Shown here one piece after another: positions 6,205-7,302 of a DNA stretch of 7,302 nt; positions within the stretch are counted from its first letter, which is position 1; every line of letters starts with the position of its first letter. The translations under genes were made by a program, and so were the position numbers. This DNA comes from Nanobdellota archaeon (GTDB lineage Archaea; Nanobdellota; Nanobdellia; SCGC-AAA011-G17; GW2011-AR17). The notes under the pieces are model-generated. The model did not search any database. It saw only the letters and a program-made list of their open reading frames with translations, and had not been told where the DNA came from. The stretch covers positions 1-7,302 of the forward strand of contig JADHVA010000035.1 of assembly GCA_016784245.1 (NCBI GenBank). Direction: 5' to 3'.

Positions 6205-7184
6205 ATTAACAACAATCCACTACAAAAAACTAACTCAATAAAACAAACAAAAAATACAACTTGTTTCTCTGAATATTTCCCATTAATTGTAAAAAAGTGA
6301 GGTATCGAATAAATTTTGTTATATAAGGAATAAATTTTTCCATCTACAATTTTCCCATAACTTTGTTTCTTTAATTTTCCTCTTAACTTAAACATTAATT
6401 CAAAAAAGAAAGGAATTGAAACTATCAAAGCAGCTTTTTCAATATTTCCTAAGATTGCCATACTTGCTAAAACTCCACCTAACAAATAAGTTAAAGAATC
6501 TCCTGGAAATATTTTTGCTGGAGTCCAATTAAAATATAAAAAAGATAACAATGCTAATACTGTTACAAATCCAATTATTGCTGCAATTTGCGAATCAACT
6601 GCATAAGCATATACACTCAAACTACCAATATAAATAATTCCTAAACTGGTTTCTAAACCATTAAATCCACCTAACAAATTAACCATATTTGAAGCACCAA
6701 TAACAACTATAGGAATAAACAAGAAAGTATAAAGTAAACCGACATCAACAACACCTAAGAATGGAATATACATCAAACTTTGTCCAGCATTAACAACCAT
6801 CAAAGGAACAGCTGCAATAACTGTCATCAAGGGTTTCTGCCATTGCTTTAATCCAAAACTAGACTCTTTATCCTTTCTAATTAAAAGATCATCAAAAAAA
6901 CCTACAAAAGTAATCGCAAACAAGGATAAACAAAAAGCAAATAGTTCAATAACCATACTAACTGAATGATAATAAAATGTCTGAATAAAAATTATACTCA
7001 TTATTCCAAAAAATATTCCAAAGAATACAGCAAGTCCACCAGAGATAGGAATCAATGGTTTTCCTTCTTTATGTTGATCTTTTACAACACAGCCTAAATT
7101 CTTCATATAACTAATAACCCAAGGTGTAACCCATGAGACTATAAAAAATGAAATAATTACAGCAATCCCTATCATAATTTTCAT
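6201..7184 (-). CDS. UDP-GlcNAc:polyprenyl-phosphate GlcNAc-1-phosphate transferase (GPT/AglH-like, MraY/WecA superfamily)
   Basis: The enzyme transfers a sugar-1-phosphate, probably GlcNAc-1-P, from its UDP donor to dolichyl or undecaprenyl phosphate at the membrane, the first step of lipid-linked glycan assembly. The 327-residue protein has about ten hydrophobic segments, typical for the family. Seen: KPLIPISGG (42-50), the substrate-loop motif; GFFDDL with D98-D99; NMVNLLGGFNGLE (166-178); and FPGDS with D229. The third motif is of the eukaryotic/archaeal GPT (Alg7) form, NxLxGxNGLE, rather than the bacterial NxxDGxNGL form, so Gly172 in place of Asp is family-normal, not a defect. The sugar is inferred from the family. 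It leads a two-gene unit with the flippase-like gene (ATGA overlap). The ATG at 7184 has TTTATAAG about 28 nt upstream and is probably leaderless. Confidence 0.9.
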   Translation of the reverse strand: MKIMIGIAVIISFFIVSWVTPWVISYMKNLGCVVKDQHKEGKPLIPISGGLAVFFGIFFGIMSIIFIQTFYYHSVSMVIELFAFCLSLFAITFVGFFDDLLIRKDKESSFGLKQWQKPLMTVIAAVPLMVVNAGQSLMYIPFLGVVDVGLLYTFLFIPIVVIGASNMVNLLGGFNGLETSLGIIYIGSLSVYAYAVDSQIAAIIGFVTVLALLSFLYFNWTPAKIFPGDSLTYLLGGVLASMAILGNIEKAALIVSIPFFFELMFKLRGKLKKQSYGKIVDGKIYSLYNKIYSIPHFFTINGKYSEKQVVFFVCFIELVFCSGLLLI

Positions 7185-7207
7185 AAATGAAATTCCAAAA
7201 CTTCCTT

Positions 7208-7215
7208 CTTATAAA
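7208..7215 (-). promoter_or_regulatory. TATA box of the GlcNAc-1-P transferase/flippase-like unit
   Basis: TTTATAAG is centred about 27.5 nt before the ATG at 7184, starting two bases after the stop codon of the upstream partial gene. This matches the spacing at secF and dUTPase and suggests a leaderless transcript. Confidence 0.55.
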
Positions 7216-7217
7216 GA

Positions 7218-7302
7218 TTATGAACCCAAATCCTTCATTTCCTTATAGACTTTAACACCAGAATCCTTCAAATAATTACTTAATTCAACTGTAAACAAAT
7301 GA
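7218..7302 (-). CDS. C-terminal 27 codons of an unidentified protein (5' end beyond window)
   Basis: From the right edge one minus-strand frame stays open for 27 codons to a TAA at 7218-7220, reading from HLFTVELSNYLKD to VYKEMKDLGS. The other five frames are interrupted. The sequence looks like an amphipathic, helix-rich C-terminus and its codons match the neighbouring minus-strand genes. It ends 33 nt before the GlcNAc-1-P transferase ATG, and the TATA box of that gene follows the stop almost directly, as expected at a true gene end. It is too short to assign a family. Confidence 0.55.
   Translation of the reverse strand, partial: HLFTVELSNYLKDSGVKVYKEMKDLGS

Noticed and set aside
6666..6668. 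Apparent loss of a catalytic Asp in the third motif of the GlcNAc-1-P transferase (Gly172)
   Set aside because: Eukaryotic/archaeal GPT enzymes normally have Ala or Gly here (NxLAGxNGLE); the other acidic residues D98, D99 and D229 are present.
1..7302. Mobile element, CRISPR, defence island, tRNA or rRNA
   Set aside because: No transposase, integrase, terminal repeats, spaced repeat array or RNA gene could be read; the genes are envelope and housekeeping functions.

Overview
The window is AT-rich (roughly 30% GC by eye) and archaeal in character. It holds a SecF-then-SecD gene pair with the archaeal SecF signature IGYSIDTDIL. It also has a eukaryote/archaeal-type GlcNAc-1-phosphate transferase, TATA boxes about 28 nt ahead of ATG starts (leaderless mRNAs), and TTG starts with AGGAGG or GAGGTG Shine-Dalgarno sites. 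The small genes, the TGF-type motif after the signal anchor and the two-helix GW tail of the large surface protein suggest a DPANN lineage (Pacearchaeota/Woesearchaeota-like). That placement is from memory of similar proteins, not from a search.

Layout. The first 1.9 kb on the minus strand is secF followed by secD; secD runs off the left edge. A 114-bp divergent promoter region separates them from a plus-strand gene for a large (804 aa) surface protein with a membrane segment at each end. Next is a 97-bp spacer with two near-identical palindromic repeats 30 bp apart, then a plus-strand gene for a 104-aa secreted protein. That gene ends in a TTAA tetranucleotide which also forms the stop codon of the convergent dUTPase gene. 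Further right, all on the minus strand, are a 49-bp promoter spacer, a flippase-like (UPF0104/LPG-synthase transmembrane) gene, a GlcNAc-1-P transferase gene overlapping it by ATGA, and the last 27 codons of an unidentified gene. No stretch over 300 bp lacks a gene.

Theme. Apart from dUTPase, every identified gene concerns the cell envelope: protein export (SecDF), exported or anchored proteins, and lipid-linked glycan assembly (GlcNAc-1-P transferase plus a possible lipid or lipid-glycan transporter). The transferase could start the glycans attached to exported proteins, but this is inference.

I see no mobile element, CRISPR array, tRNA/rRNA or defence system, and no clear new multi-gene system. 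The best leads are a SecD with two PDZ-like units before its P1 domain, the uncharacterised 804-aa and 104-aa exported proteins, the tandem palindromes between them, and a promoter word (GCTTATT after the TATA box) shared by three genes.
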